From NCBI RefSeq assembly GCF_007991615.1, contig NZ_BJYR01000002.1, positions 240,572 through 304,571 on the forward strand: a DNA stretch of 64,000 bases, read 5' to 3'. The notes under the pieces were generated by a model that was not told the origin of the DNA, ran no database searches, and saw only the letters and a list, made by a program, of their open reading frames with translations. Each line of letters begins with the position of its first letter. The stretch's first letter is position 1. Both the position numbers and the translations under genes were made by a program. Positions 26,420-36,112 of the stretch are shown here, one piece after another. The DNA is from Novosphingobium sediminis (GTDB taxonomy: Bacteria; Pseudomonadota; Alphaproteobacteria; Sphingomonadales; Sphingomonadaceae).

Positions 26420-28615
26420 TCAAGCCTTCGCCTGGTCCTTGATCGGCAACGATCGCACGCGTTTGCCCGTCAAAGCAAACAGCGCATTGGCCAAGGCAGG
26501 CGTCGCAGGCGGCAGGCCCGGTTCGCCGATGCCGCCCATCTCCGCGCCGCTGTTGATGAAGTGCACGTCCACCACCGGCGCATTCGCGAGCTTGAGCACT
26601 TCATAATCGCTGAAGTTGCTCTGCTGCACAGCGCCCTTGTCCACCGTGATCGCCTCGCCGATGCCCGAAGAGAGGCCCATGACGAGGCCGCCGAGGATCT
26701 GCCCCTCTGCCGCCGTCGGGTTCACCACCGTGCCGCAATCAACCACGGCCCAGGCCTTGTGCACCTTGGGCGTACCGTCTTCCGCCAGCGAAGCCTCGAT
26801 CACCTGCCCGACGATCGTGTCGAAGCATTCGACCACCGCGACGCCGCGCGCATGGCCCGGCTCTACCGGCGAGCCCCAACCGCTGCGCTTGGCCACTTCC
26901 TCCAGCACGGTGCGGTGCCGCCCCGGCTTCAGGTGCTTGAGCCGGAACTCCACCGGATCGACCCCGGCGGTGTGCGCCAGTTCGTCCATGAAGCTCTCGG
27001 TCGTGAAACCGTGCTGCGTTGCGTTCACCGAACGCCATGCGCCGACCGTCTGGTTCGAAACCTGCTTGAAATGCCGCCGCGCCACGGCGGGCACGTCATA
27101 GAAGAACGGCACTTCGCGCAGGCCATCTTCCGGCTGCGCGAAATCGTTGCGCCATGCCGTGATCTTGCCATCTGCGCCCAGCGCTGCGGTAAGCTTCGCC
27201 GAGCTTTGTGGGCGGTATGCACCCTGCGAGACTTCCTCCTCGCGCGACCAGATCAGCTTGACCGGGAAGGGCACCTGCATGGCGACCCGCGCAACCTGAT
27301 CGACGATTTCCATGTACATCGGCAGGCGGCGGCCGAAGCTGCCACCGATCAGCATGGGATGGAACGTCACCTTGTCCGCGCTCAGGCCCGCTGCGCTTGC
27401 CGCTGCCGCCTTGGCGCCGAGCGGATCCTGCATGCCGCCCCACACATCGAGGTGGCCGTCCTTGTAATGCGCCGTCAGCGCAAATGGCTCCATCATCGCG
27501 TGGTGGAGGAACGGCATCTGATAATCCGCTTCCACCACCTTCACGCCGCCAGCCTTGAGCGCGGCATCGACATCGCCCGCGCCAGCGGTCTTGGTCGGCT
27601 TGCCTTCACCGCGCAGCTTGTCCTGCTCGGCAAAGATGGTCGCCGTCGAGATCAGCCCGTTGCCGCCATCGCTGAACTTGGGGGCCAGCGCCCGCGCGCC
27701 CTTCAGCGCCTGCCAGTAGCCCTTGGCCACAACAACCACGGCGCTTTCAAGGCTGATAACCTTTTCGACGCCCGCAATGGCCAACGCGGGCTTGGGATCG
27801 ACCGATTCCAGCTTGCCCCCGCGCACCGGCGCCGCGATCACCGTGGCGACCCGCATGCCGGGCTTCATCACGTCCATGCCGTATTGCGCGGTGCCGTTGA
27901 CCTTGGCGGGAATGTCGAACCGGGGAATCGACTTCCCCATGTGTTTGAAGTCCTTGGGATCCTTCAGCGCAACCTTGGTCGAAAGGCTTCGCGTTGCCGC
28001 TTCTGCCGCGAGCTCGCCGTAGCGCAGCGATTTGCCGCTCTTGGCGTGGATCACCTTGCCGTCCGCCGTGGACAGTTCGCCCACGGGAACGCCCATGCGC
28101 CCTGCGGCCGTCTCGATCAGCGCAGCCCGCGTGCCAGCGCCAAGCACGCGCAGGCCGCGCTGCCCGGTGAAGCGCAGCGCCGAGGAGCCGCCGGTGATCT
28201 GCAGATTGAGCTGTCGCGCGACCATGCCGAGCAGCGACATCGGCATCGCGCCGATAATGCCGGGATAGCCGCTCATTTCCGAAAGGAAGCCCTTGCCCAG
28301 CACCACGTTGGCAAACGCCGATTCAGCCGGCGCCGAAACGACCGAGAGCTTGCTCCAGTCGGCATCGAGTTCTTCCGCCAGCATTTGTGCAAGGCCGGTG
28401 TTGGAACCCTGCCCGATATCGGTGTGCGGCGAATAAAGCGTTACTGTATCGTCCTCGCCGATGCGCAGCCAGGTGCCGAAATTGTGCCCATCCTTGCCGT
28501 CGGTCAGCTTCGCCGCCTGCGACTTGGCCGAGCTGTCGCCGTATTGCACGGCGAAGATGCCGCCGCCGACCAGTGCTGCACCGCCGATAAGGAAGGTTCT
28601 GCGGATCATGCCCAT
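26420..28615 (-). CDS. Molybdenum hydroxylase large subunit (isoquinoline 1-oxidoreductase beta / aldehyde dehydrogenase type)
   Basis: A 731-residue xanthine-dehydrogenase-family molybdopterin-binding subunit. It starts with a Tat-like signal (IRRTFLIGGAALVGGG), then two molybdopterin-binding halves, with the DIGQGSNTGLAQMLAEE and MLIGGSFGRRLPMYMEIVDQ loops and the probable catalytic Glu in GGIGEPGLPPATPA near the C-terminus. This layout, with export signal and no FAD subunit, matches IorB-type periplasmic hydroxylases that oxidise N-heteroaromatics or aldehydes and pass electrons to cytochrome c. GAGGAG precedes the start. It lies 11 bases after the small [2Fe-2S] subunit. Substrate unknown. 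Confidence 0.9.
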   Translation of the reverse strand: MGMIRRTFLIGGAALVGGGIFAVQYGDSSAKSQAAKLTDGKDGHNFGTWLRIGEDDTVTLYSPHTDIGQGSNTGLAQMLAEELDADWSKLSVVSAPAESAFANVVLGKGFLSEMSGYPGIIGAMPMSLLGMVARQLNLQITGGSSALRFTGQRGLRVLGAGTRAALIETAAGRMGVPVGELSTADGKVIHAKSGKSLRYGELAAEAATRSLSTKVALKDPKDFKHMGKSIPRFDIPAKVNGTAQYGMDVMKPGMRVATVIAAPVRGGKLESVDPKPALAIAGVEKVISLESAVVVVAKGYWQALKGARALAPKFSDGGNGLISTATIFAEQDKLRGEGKPTKTAGAGDVDAALKAGGVKVVEADYQMPFLHHAMMEPFALTAHYKDGHLDVWGGMQDPLGAKAAAASAAGLSADKVTFHPMLIGGSFGRRLPMYMEIVDQVARVAMQVPFPVKLIWSREEEVSQGAYRPQSSAKLTAALGADGKITAWRNDFAQPEDGLREVPFFYDVPAVARRHFKQVSNQTVGAWRSVNATQHGFTTESFMDELAHTAGVDPVEFRLKHLKPGRHRTVLEEVAKRSGWGSPVEPGHARGVAVVECFDTIVGQVIEASLAEDGTPKVHKAWAVVDCGTVVNPTAAEGQILGGLVMGLSSGIGEAITVDKGAVQQSNFSDYEVLKLANAPVVDVHFINSGAEMGGIGEPGLPPATPALANALFALTGKRVRSLPIKDQAKA

Positions 28616-28626
28616 GTGCTTGCTCC

Positions 28627-29109
28627 TCAGGCTGCGGTGGCGGGAGTGGCGGCAGCGGTGCCGGCAACATCGTGGATCGCCGCACGGATGCGGGGATACG
28701 TTCCGCAGCGGCAGATATTGGTCATCGCCGCATCAATGTCCGCGTCCGTCGGCTTGGGCGTCTTGGCCAGCAAGGCCGCCGCGGCCATGATCTGGCCCGA
28801 TTGGCAATAGCCGCATTGCGGCACCTGATGCGCGATCCATGCTTGTTGCAACGCGGTGAGCGTTCCATCGGCAGCGGCAAGGCCTTCGATCGTCGTGATC
28901 GATTTGCCCGCCACATCGCTGATCGGAACGCTGCACGAGCGCGTGATCTCGCCGTCGATGTGCACACTGCAGGCCCCGCAGGCCGCGATGCCGCAGCCAA
29001 ACTTGGTGCCGGTCATCCCCAGCTCCTCACGGATCGCCCAAAGCAGCGGGGTATCCGGTTCACCTGCGAAGCTCACCGGCTTGCCATTGACCTTTGCCTC
29101 GATTGCCAC
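28627..29109 (-). CDS. Molybdenum hydroxylase small [2Fe-2S] subunit (isoquinoline 1-oxidoreductase alpha type)
   Basis: A 160-residue protein with a plant-type ferredoxin domain ([15 protein letters not shown]) and an all-helical second domain ([18 protein letters not shown]), giving two [2Fe-2S] clusters as in all small subunits of the xanthine oxidase family. The start is GTG with GGAG eight bases upstream. The gene precedes its large partner by 11 bases. The small subunit lacks its own signal and is expected to cross the membrane with the Tat-tagged large subunit. No molybdenum cofactor sulfuration factor (XdhC type) is next to it. Confidence 0.92.
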   Translation of the reverse strand: MAIEAKVNGKPVSFAGEPDTPLLWAIREELGMTGTKFGCGIAACGACSVHIDGEITRSCSVPISDVAGKSITTIEGLAAADGTLTALQQAWIAHQVPQCGYCQSGQIMAAAALLAKTPKPTDADIDAAMTNICRCGTYPRIRAAIHDVAGTAAATPATAA

Positions 29110-29279
29110 GCTGTCATCTCCCCACGGGCCTTGATTTGCGTTTCTTGTAGCAACTGATCACGCCGCGCGCCACTGGCAAGACGGGAAAACCCCCACGATC
29201 ATGCGCGCCTCCCTTCCGGGCACGTCGCTGCACCGCAGCAGGAGTTGCGCTTCCAATCTAGGACTCCTACGAACGTTAA

Positions 29280-30473
29280 GTGCGTCGAATCGTTTCTCTC
29301 CCGCTCGTCGTCGCCCTCCCGCTGGTGCTCGCCGCCTGTTCGGGGGGCGCACCGCCACCACCACCCAAGCCCCATGTGTCAGCTGCCATCCCCCTGAAGC
29401 GTCAGGTGGTGGATTGGGATGACTATGTCGGCCGGTTCGAAGCGGTGCAGGATGTGGAGATCCGCCCGCGGATTTCCGGCGCCGTGGAAAGCGTGAACTT
29501 CCGCGAGGGCGTCGAGGTGGCGAAGGGCCAGGTCCTGTTCACCATCGATCCGCGCCCCTATCGCGCTGCTGCCGAACAGGCCCGCGCCGATCTCGCCAAG
29601 GCGCAGGCGCTCGTCACCAATGCCCGCACCGAACTCGCCCGCGCACAGAAACTCGTCGATGCGCAAGCCATCAGCCGCGAAGAGTTCGAGACAAAGGAAG
29701 CGAACCTGCGCAGCGCGGTCGCTGCCGCCGGCGCTGCCCGCGCAAACCTCGAAGCCAAGTCGCTCGATCTCTCGTTCACCACCGTCCGCTCGCCGATCAG
29801 CGGCCGCGTTTCGGACAAGCGCGTCTCCATCGGCACGTATGTCTCGGCAGGACAGACGGTGCTGACCCGCGTCGTTACCGTGAACCCGATCCGTTTCGCC
29901 TTCGAAGGCGCGGAGACGTTCTACCTCAAATATGTCCGTCAGGCACAGGCGGGTGAACGCGAATCCTCGCGCTATGCCCCCAATCCGGTCGATATCAAGC
30001 TGGCGGATGAAACCAGCTACCGCTGGCACGGGCTGATGAAGTTCGTCGACAACGCGATCGATCGCAACTCGGGCACGATCCGCGCCTTTGCCGAGGTGGA
30101 CAATCCCACCGGCTTCCTCGTCCCCGGCATGTTCGGCCGCGCCCGCCTGCTTGGTTCGGGCACCTACGGCGCCTTGCTGGTGCCCGATGAAGCCATCGTT
30201 ACCGACCAGACCCGCCGCTTCGTCTACGTCGTCGGCAGTGATGGCAAGAGCGTGCAGCGCAATGTCGAAACCGGCCCGCTCGTCGAAGGCCTGCGCGTCG
30301 TCAAGACCGGCCTTGCACCGACCGAGAAGGTCATCCTCGATGGTCTCGCACGGTTGCAGCCGGGCATGGCTGTCGATGCCAAGATCATCACGATGAAGCC
30401 CCGCGCGGCGGCGGATTCGCCCGCCTCGAACGCTATCGCGGCGCCCGCAGCGGCAGAAGCCACGGCCAAGTAA
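29280..30473 (+). CDS. RND efflux system periplasmic adaptor subunit (membrane fusion lipoprotein)
   Basis: A 397-residue membrane fusion protein with a lipoprotein signal (VALPLVLAACSGG, lipobox LAAC). The order of domains is as usual: a lipoyl half (EIRPRISGAVESVNFREG), an alpha hairpin (YRAAAEQARADLAKAQALV to about 160), the second lipoyl half (TTVRSPISGRVSDKRVSIG) and beta-barrel domains. The start is a GTG with a weak ribosome site. Its stop overlaps the first bases of the permease gene, and the three genes form one operon. It links the inner-membrane RND pump to the outer-membrane channel. Confidence 0.92.
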   Translation: MRRIVSLPLVVALPLVLAACSGGAPPPPPKPHVSAAIPLKRQVVDWDDYVGRFEAVQDVEIRPRISGAVESVNFREGVEVAKGQVLFTIDPRPYRAAAEQARADLAKAQALVTNARTELARAQKLVDAQAISREEFETKEANLRSAVAAAGAARANLEAKSLDLSFTTVRSPISGRVSDKRVSIGTYVSAGQTVLTRVVTVNPIRFAFEGAETFYLKYVRQAQAGERESSRYAPNPVDIKLADETSYRWHGLMKFVDNAIDRNSGTIRAFAEVDNPTGFLVPGMFGRARLLGSGTYGALLVPDEAIVTDQTRRFVYVVGSDGKSVQRNVETGPLVEGLRVVKTGLAPTEKVILDGLARLQPGMAVDAKIITMKPRAAADSPASNAIAAPAAAEATAK

Positions 30474-33400
30474 TGCGCCTGCCGCATTTCTTCATCGACC
30501 GTCCGATCTTCGCGGCGGTCCTGTCGATCCTGATCGTGATTATCGGGGCGATTGCCTATCCCTCGCTCCCGGTCGGCCAGTATCCGGAGATCGCACCGCC
30601 AACCGTGGTCGTCTCGGCGAACTATCCCGGCGCCACCGCCGAAACGCTGGCCGAAACCATCGCCGCCCCGCTCGAGGAATCGATCAACGGCGTCGAGAAC
30701 ATGATCTACATGCAGTCGTCCTCCACGGGCGACGGCAACGTCTCGATCACCGTCACCTTCAAGGCGGGCACCAACGTCGATCAGGCGCAGGTGCTGGTGC
30801 AGAACCGCGTCGCCACGGCGGAGCCGCGTCTGCCCGAGGAAGTGCGCCAGATCGGCGTGACGGTGCGCAAGAACTCGCCCGACCTGCTGATGGTCATCAA
30901 CCTCTATTCGCCAGACAAGTCCCTGTCGCACCAGTACGTCGCCAACTACGCGACCTTGCAGGTGCTCGACCGGCTAAGCCGCATTCCGGGCGTCGGCGGC
31001 GTGCGCATCATCGGTGCGCGCGATTACAACATGCGCGTGTGGATCGATCCCGATGCCGCCGCCAGCCGCAATCTCACCGTGGACGAGATCATCTCGGCGA
31101 TCCGCGCCCAGAACGCGCAAGTCGCAGCGGGTTCAGTCGGTCAACCGCCATTCAACCAGGGCGGCACCGCGTTCCAGCTAGGCATCCAGACGCAAGGACG
31201 TCTGACCTCGCCCGACGAATTCGGCGACATCATCATCAAGCGCGACGAGGAGGGCCGCCTCACCCGCCTGCGCGATATCGCCCGGATCGAACTGGGCGCG
31301 CAGGACTACGGGACCAACGCCTACCGCGACAAATACCCCTCGCTCGGCCTCGCTGTCTCGCAGTTGCCCGGGTCTAACGCGCTGAAGACTGCGGCGGCAG
31401 TCGATGCCGAAATGGAAGCGCTCTCCAAGGCCTTCCCGCCCGGGCTGATCTATTCGGTGCCGTTCCACCCCACCGAATACATCCGCGCCTCCATCGAAGC
31501 CGTCCAGCACACGCTGATCGAGGCGATCATTCTGGTCGCACTCGTGGTGCTCATCTTCCTGCAAAGCTGGCGCGCTTCGGTCATCCCGATCCTCGCCATT
31601 CCGGTGTCGCTCATCGGCAGCTTTGCGGCGATGGCGGCCTTCGGGTTCAGCCTCAACAACCTGTCGCTGTTCGGCCTCGTCCTTGCCATCGGTATCGTCG
31701 TCGATGACGCGATCGTCGTGGTCGAGAACATCGAACGCCTCATGGAAGAGGAAGGCCTCTCCCCGCGCGCGGCTGCGCACAAAACGATGGACGAGGTTTC
31801 CGGCGCACTCATTGCCATTGCGCTGGTGCTGTGCGGCGTGTTCATCCCAACCGCCTTCATCCCCGGCATCTCCGGCGCGTTCTACAAGCAGTTTGCGCTC
31901 ACCATCGTCAGCGCTACCGCGATCTCAGCCTTCGTCTCGCTGACCCTGTCGCCCGCGCTCGCAGCGCTCATCCTGAAGCCGCGCGAGCATGGCGAGACAC
32001 CGTGTCCCTCTGGCTGGCGCGGCCTCCCGGTGCGTTTCGCGCGCGGCTTCAATCGCGGTTTCGAGCGGCTGTCCGAACGCTACGGCCGCCTCACCGCGCG
32101 GCTCGTACGCGCGCTCGGCATGATCGGCGTGGCTTATGTCATGCTGCTCGCGATTGCCGGCTGGCGCTTCTACGAAACGCCGACGGGCTTCATCCCCGCG
32201 CAGGACCAGTCCTACCTGATCGGCGTCGTCCAGCTGCCGCCGGGCGCATCGCTCCAGCGGACGGACGAAATCGTCCAGCAAGCCGCAAAGATCGCGCGCG
32301 AAAACCCCTCGGTGAAGACGACCATCGCCTTCGCCGGGTTCGACGGCGCGACCTTCACCACTGCTCCCAACGCCGGCGCGATCTTCATCACGCTCAAGGA
32401 TTTCGATCACCGCTCCGCGTCGTCCGATCAGGTCGCGAACGAGCTGCGCAAGGCCGAGGGCGCGATAACCGCGGGCAATGTGCTGATCGTGCCCCCGCCG
32501 CCCGTGCGCGGTATCGGCACCGGCGGCGGCTTCAAGATGATGATCGAGGATCGCTCGGGCGCCGGCTATGCCGCGCTCGAAGGCGCCGCGTTCAAGATGA
32601 TGATGGCGGCCAACCAGCAGCCCGGCCTCAATTCCGTCTTCACCACCTTCAACACCAAGACCCCGCGCCTCAAGGCCGATATCGACCGCGAGCGTGCCGA
32701 GCAGATCGGCGTGCCGGTGGAGCGCGTGTTCGCGACGCTGGGCACCTATCTTGGCAGTACTTACGTCAACGATTTCAACTTCCTCGGCCGCACATTCCGC
32801 GTGACGGCGCAGGCGGATGCGCCCTACCGCGACGATGTCGGCGATATTCTCCGCCTCAAGACGCGTTCGGCATCGGGCACCATGGTCCCGCTCGCCGCGG
32901 TGATGACGCTCAAGAACGACAGCGGCCCCTACCGCGTCGTGCGCTTCAATCTCTACCCGGCCGCTGAACTCCAGGGCGATACCAAGCGCGGCTTCTCATC
33001 GGGCCAGTCGCTCATCACGATGGACCAGTTGGCCAAGGCCAACCTGCCCGCAGGCTTCACCTACGAATGGACCGAGCTTGCCTATCAGCAGCAGCAGGCG
33101 GGCAACACCGGCATCCTCGTCTTCGGTCTCGCGGTGGTCTTCGTGTTTCTTCTGCTCGCCGCCCAGTATGAAAGCCTCGTGCTGCCGCTGGCGGTGATCC
33201 TGATCGTGCCAATGTGCCTCCTTGCCGCGATCGTCGGCGTCGACATCATGGGGCGCGACAACAACATCCTGACCCAGATCGGGCTTGTCGTGCTGATCGG
33301 CCTTGCGGCAAAGAACGCCATCCTGATCGTGGAGTTCGCCCGGCAGGGTGAGGATGAGGGGCTGGAACCGCGTGCTGCGGCAGAGCGTGCCGCGCACCAG

Positions 33401-33655
33401 CGCCTCCGCCCGATCCTGATGACCTCGATCGCCTTCATCCTCGGCACGCTTCCGCTCGTCATCGCCACCGGCCCAGGCGCGGAAATGCGTTCGGCGCTTG
33501 GCATCGCGGTGTTCTTCGGGATGATCGGGGTGACCTGCTTCGGCCTGCTCTTCACCCCTTCGTTCTACATCATCAGCCGCAATTTCGGCGAACGCGTCGG
33601 CTGCTGGCTGCGCCGCAAGCCGAAGTCCGCCCCGGCTGCGGAGACCGAGGCATGA
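30473..33655 (+). CDS. RND efflux permease, HAE1 (AcrB/MexF-like) family
   Basis: A 1060-residue inner-membrane pump with the classic layout of twelve helices and two large periplasmic loops. It starts with FFIDRPIFAAVLSILIVIIGAIAY and contains the proton-relay Asp pair in LAIGIVVDDAIVVVENIER and the conserved GLAAKNAILIVEFA segment in helix 10. Length and motifs match hydrophobe/amphiphile exporters for antibiotics, solvents and aromatic compounds. The gene overlaps both the adaptor before it and the outer-membrane protein after it, so all three parts should be made together. Confidence 0.95.
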   Translation: MRLPHFFIDRPIFAAVLSILIVIIGAIAYPSLPVGQYPEIAPPTVVVSANYPGATAETLAETIAAPLEESINGVENMIYMQSSSTGDGNVSITVTFKAGTNVDQAQVLVQNRVATAEPRLPEEVRQIGVTVRKNSPDLLMVINLYSPDKSLSHQYVANYATLQVLDRLSRIPGVGGVRIIGARDYNMRVWIDPDAAASRNLTVDEIISAIRAQNAQVAAGSVGQPPFNQGGTAFQLGIQTQGRLTSPDEFGDIIIKRDEEGRLTRLRDIARIELGAQDYGTNAYRDKYPSLGLAVSQLPGSNALKTAAAVDAEMEALSKAFPPGLIYSVPFHPTEYIRASIEAVQHTLIEAIILVALVVLIFLQSWRASVIPILAIPVSLIGSFAAMAAFGFSLNNLSLFGLVLAIGIVVDDAIVVVENIERLMEEEGLSPRAAAHKTMDEVSGALIAIALVLCGVFIPTAFIPGISGAFYKQFALTIVSATAISAFVSLTLSPALAALILKPREHGETPCPSGWRGLPVRFARGFNRGFERLSERYGRLTARLVRALGMIGVAYVMLLAIAGWRFYETPTGFIPAQDQSYLIGVVQLPPGASLQRTDEIVQQAAKIARENPSVKTTIAFAGFDGATFTTAPNAGAIFITLKDFDHRSASSDQVANELRKAEGAITAGNVLIVPPPPVRGIGTGGGFKMMIEDRSGAGYAALEGAAFKMMMAANQQPGLNSVFTTFNTKTPRLKADIDRERAEQIGVPVERVFATLGTYLGSTYVNDFNFLGRTFRVTAQADAPYRDDVGDILRLKTRSASGTMVPLAAVMTLKNDSGPYRVVRFNLYPAAELQGDTKRGFSSGQSLITMDQLAKANLPAGFTYEWTELAYQQQQAGNTGILVFGLAVVFVFLLLAAQYESLVLPLAVILIVPMCLLAAIVGVDIMGRDNNILTQIGLVVLIGLAAKNAILIVEFARQGEDEGLEPRAAAERAAHQRLRPILMTSIAFILGTLPLVIATGPGAEMRSALGIAVFFGMIGVTCFGLLFTPSFYIISRNFGERVGCWLRRKPKSAPAAETEA

Positions 33656-35058
33656 AGCGTCTCGCTGCCCTCCTGCCCGCGCTGCTACTTTCCGCCTGCG
33701 CCGTCGGCCCGAACTACAAGCGCCCCGCTGCGCTCCCGCCCGAACAGGTCCGCCTCACCGAAGCACTGGAAAACGGCGCGGTCACGCCCTCGCCGCTGCC
33801 GGCGCAGTGGTGGCAACTGTTCAAGGATCCGGAGCTCGACCGGCTCGTCACGCAGGCGCTCGCCAAGAACACCGATTTGCGCGTTGCCGCTGCCAATCTC
33901 CAGCGCGCGCGTGCCGTCCTGTCCGAGGCGGGTGCCGCGCGTCTGCCCACCTCCAACGTCAGCGGGCAGTTCACCAACAGCCAGCAGGTTGTCCCGGCCC
34001 TCAGCCGCACGGTGACCAACGACTTCTTCTCGGTCGGGTTCGACGCGTCCTATGAGGTCGATCTGTTCGGCGGGGTCAGCCGCTCGATCGAAGCGGCGCG
34101 CGCCGATGCGGCGTCCGCGCAGGCCGCCGTTGACGCTGCCCGCGTTTCGGTCGCTGCCGAAACGGCCCGCGCCTATGCATCGGCCTGCGGCTTCGGCGAA
34201 CAAGCCGATGTCGCGCGTGAGACGGAGGAACTTCAGGCTCGCACGCTCGATCTGACCCAGCGCCGCCTTGCGGCCGGACGCGGAACGCAAAGCGAAGTCG
34301 ATCAGGCTACCGTCCTCATCGAACAGGCCCGCGCGCAGATCCCGGGGTTCGAGGCCGAACGCCGCGCGGCGCTCTATGCACTCGCCGTCCTCACCGGCGA
34401 TCCCCCGGCCGCGATCATGGATAGCGCCGCCGCGAAGTGCCGCACGGTGCCCGCCGCAAACGAGCCGCTGCCGGTGGGTGACGGCGAAACGCTCCTCGCC
34501 CGCCGCCCGGACGTGCGGCAGGCCGAACGCGCGCTCGCTGCTGATACGGCGCGGATCGGCGTTGCCACCGCTGCGCTCTATCCCAAGATCTCGCTGCTCG
34601 GCAGCACCTCGCTCGGCGCGACACAGTTCAGTAATCTCGGATCAGCACAATCGTTCGGCTATTCGGTCGGCCCGCTGATAAAGTGGAATTTCCCGTTCAG
34701 CGGTGCTGCCCGCGCCCGCGTGCGTGAAAGCAAGGCCGTTGCGGAAGGTTCGCTCGCCCGTTTCGACGCCGCCATTCTCAACGCGCTCAAGGAAGCCGAG
34801 CAGGCGTTGGCCCGCGCCGGTGGCGCCGCCCTGCGCGAGGCCGCCCTGCGCCGCGCGATGACCGCCAGCGCCGACGCGGCCCGCCTCTCGCGCACCCGCT
34901 TCGATTATGGCGCAGACAGCTTCCTGCAATTGCTCGATGCCGAACGCCAGCGCGCACAGACCCGTGCTGCCCTCGCCCAGGCCGAAGCCGCCCGTGCCGA
35001 CGCGCAGATCAGCGTGTTCAAGTCCCTCGGCGGCGGCTGGGAAACGGCTAAACCGTAA
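33652..35058 (+). CDS. RND efflux outer-membrane lipoprotein (NodT/OprM family)
   Basis: A 468-residue TolC-superfamily channel with a lipoprotein signal (LLPALLLSACAVGPNYKRP, the AVGPNYxxP start typical of NodT/OprM proteins). Two repeated helical-barrel halves are visible (PELDRLVTQALAKNTDLRVAAANL, and RRPDVRQAERALAADTARIGVATAALYPKISL). It overlaps the permease by four bases (ATGA) and completes the tripartite pump. No local repressor of the TetR or MarR type is present; the convergent LysR gene that follows is a possible regulator. Confidence 0.93.
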   Translation: MKRLAALLPALLLSACAVGPNYKRPAALPPEQVRLTEALENGAVTPSPLPAQWWQLFKDPELDRLVTQALAKNTDLRVAAANLQRARAVLSEAGAARLPTSNVSGQFTNSQQVVPALSRTVTNDFFSVGFDASYEVDLFGGVSRSIEAARADAASAQAAVDAARVSVAAETARAYASACGFGEQADVARETEELQARTLDLTQRRLAAGRGTQSEVDQATVLIEQARAQIPGFEAERRAALYALAVLTGDPPAAIMDSAAAKCRTVPAANEPLPVGDGETLLARRPDVRQAERALAADTARIGVATAALYPKISLLGSTSLGATQFSNLGSAQSFGYSVGPLIKWNFPFSGAARARVRESKAVAEGSLARFDAAILNALKEAEQALARAGGAALREAALRRAMTASADAARLSRTRFDYGADSFLQLLDAERQRAQTRAALAQAEAARADAQISVFKSLGGGWETAKP

Positions 35059-35082
35059 CGCCGGGATAACTGCCCGCCAATT

Positions 35083-35994
35083 TCAGCCCAGCCCCTTGTC
35101 CAGCATCCGCCGTGCCGAGCGCTGCACATGCTCGGCAATCACGCGGAACGCCGCCTCCATGCTGGTCCCCCGCCGCCACGCCAGCGCGACCGAGCGATGC
35201 GCCCGCCAGCCCGAAACATCGACCACACCCAGCCCCGAAAGCCCGCCCACATCGCTCTGCAGATAGAGCCGCGGCAGCACCGTCAGCCCCAGCCCGGACG
35301 CCGCCATCATGTGCAGGCTATCAAGGCTGGTGCCTTCGTAATCCGGGCTCAGCGCCATGTGATGCGCTTCCGCGATAAGCTGCGTCTCTCGGTGAAGGTG
35401 GTGCCGTGTATCGAGCGAAAGCAGCACCTGCCCCGCCAGCGCGTCCGGCTCGACCGGCCCCTGCGTCAGCGGACTGTCGACCGCTGCCACCAGATCGAGC
35501 GGTTCGCGGAAGAGCGGCTCGATCTCCAGATCATCGCCCCGGATCGGCAGCGGCCCGAGCATGACGTCAAGCTCCCCGCGTGAGACCTGCAGCGCCTGCT
35601 CGTCCGGAATGCCCTCGCGCACATAGAGCCTGAGGCCCGGCGCGGCGCGGTGCAGGTCGGCGATGATCGGCGATAGCAGATATGGGCCCAGGGTGGGCGT
35701 CGTCCCCATCCGCAAGGTTCCGGTCAGCCCCGTCGCGGCGGACCGCGCCAGTTCCTCGATCCCCAGCACTTCGCCAAGGATGCCGCGCGCCTTGGAAACG
35801 ATGCTCCGCCCGATCGGCGTCAGGATCGCGCCCGTCGTCGAGCGTTCCAGCAGCCGCACGCCCAGCTTCTCCTCCAGCGCCTTTACCTGCTGGCTCAGCG
35901 CCGGCTGCGAAACATGGCTGATCCGCGCGGCTTCGGCGAAGGATCCGGTGTCCGCCAGCGCGACGAGGTATTGCAATTGGCGGATGGTGGTCAT
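35083..35994 (-). CDS. LysR family regulator, OxyR-like but without cysteines
   Basis: A 303-residue LysR-type regulator. The N-terminal helix-turn-helix (SFAEAARISHVSQPALSQQVKALEEKLG) and sensor domain (GTLRMGTTPTLGPYLL, LDSLHMMAASGLGLTVLPRLY) follow the OxyR branch closely. However, the protein contains no cysteine at all. The stretch that holds the peroxide-sensing Cys in OxyR reads SLDTRHHLHRE, with His in its place. It therefore cannot use the OxyR disulfide switch and probably senses a small ligand. The start is MTTIRQLQ; the longer frame upstream is not conserved. It is convergent to the RND operon and divergent from the ABC/HlyD/TolC operon. Confidence 0.9.
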   Translation of the reverse strand: MTTIRQLQYLVALADTGSFAEAARISHVSQPALSQQVKALEEKLGVRLLERSTTGAILTPIGRSIVSKARGILGEVLGIEELARSAATGLTGTLRMGTTPTLGPYLLSPIIADLHRAAPGLRLYVREGIPDEQALQVSRGELDVMLGPLPIRGDDLEIEPLFREPLDLVAAVDSPLTQGPVEPDALAGQVLLSLDTRHHLHRETQLIAEAHHMALSPDYEGTSLDSLHMMAASGLGLTVLPRLYLQSDVGGLSGLGVVDVSGWRAHRSVALAWRRGTSMEAAFRVIAEHVQRSARRMLDKGLG

Positions 35995-36002
35995 CCGGGG
36001 AT

Positions 36003-36017
36003 ATAACCACAGCCTAT
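36003..36017. promoter_or_regulatory. Candidate LysR/OxyR-type binding site
   Basis: ATAACCACAGCCTAT, nine bases from the LysR start, matches about seven of ten defined positions of the OxyR half-site ATAG-n-T-n3-A-n-CTAT. It lies in the 118-base region between the LysR gene and the divergent ABC exporter operon, where an autoregulatory LysR site is expected. Confidence 0.25.
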
Positions 36018-36112
36018 AGCCTCCAGACAAGAGTTGTAATTGGCGCTGCGCTGCACAATCGCGTAGACACGCTCCACCGGTTATCGGAAAATCAGAGCTC
36101 TCAGGGAACTTC

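Noticed and set aside
26402..28810. An 802-codon plus-strand frame over the molybdenum hydroxylase genes
   Set aside because: The minus strand carries both subunits with all cofactor motifs; the plus frame has none.
35083..35994. Annotation as a true OxyR peroxide sensor
   Set aside because: The protein has no cysteine, so the disulfide switch is impossible.
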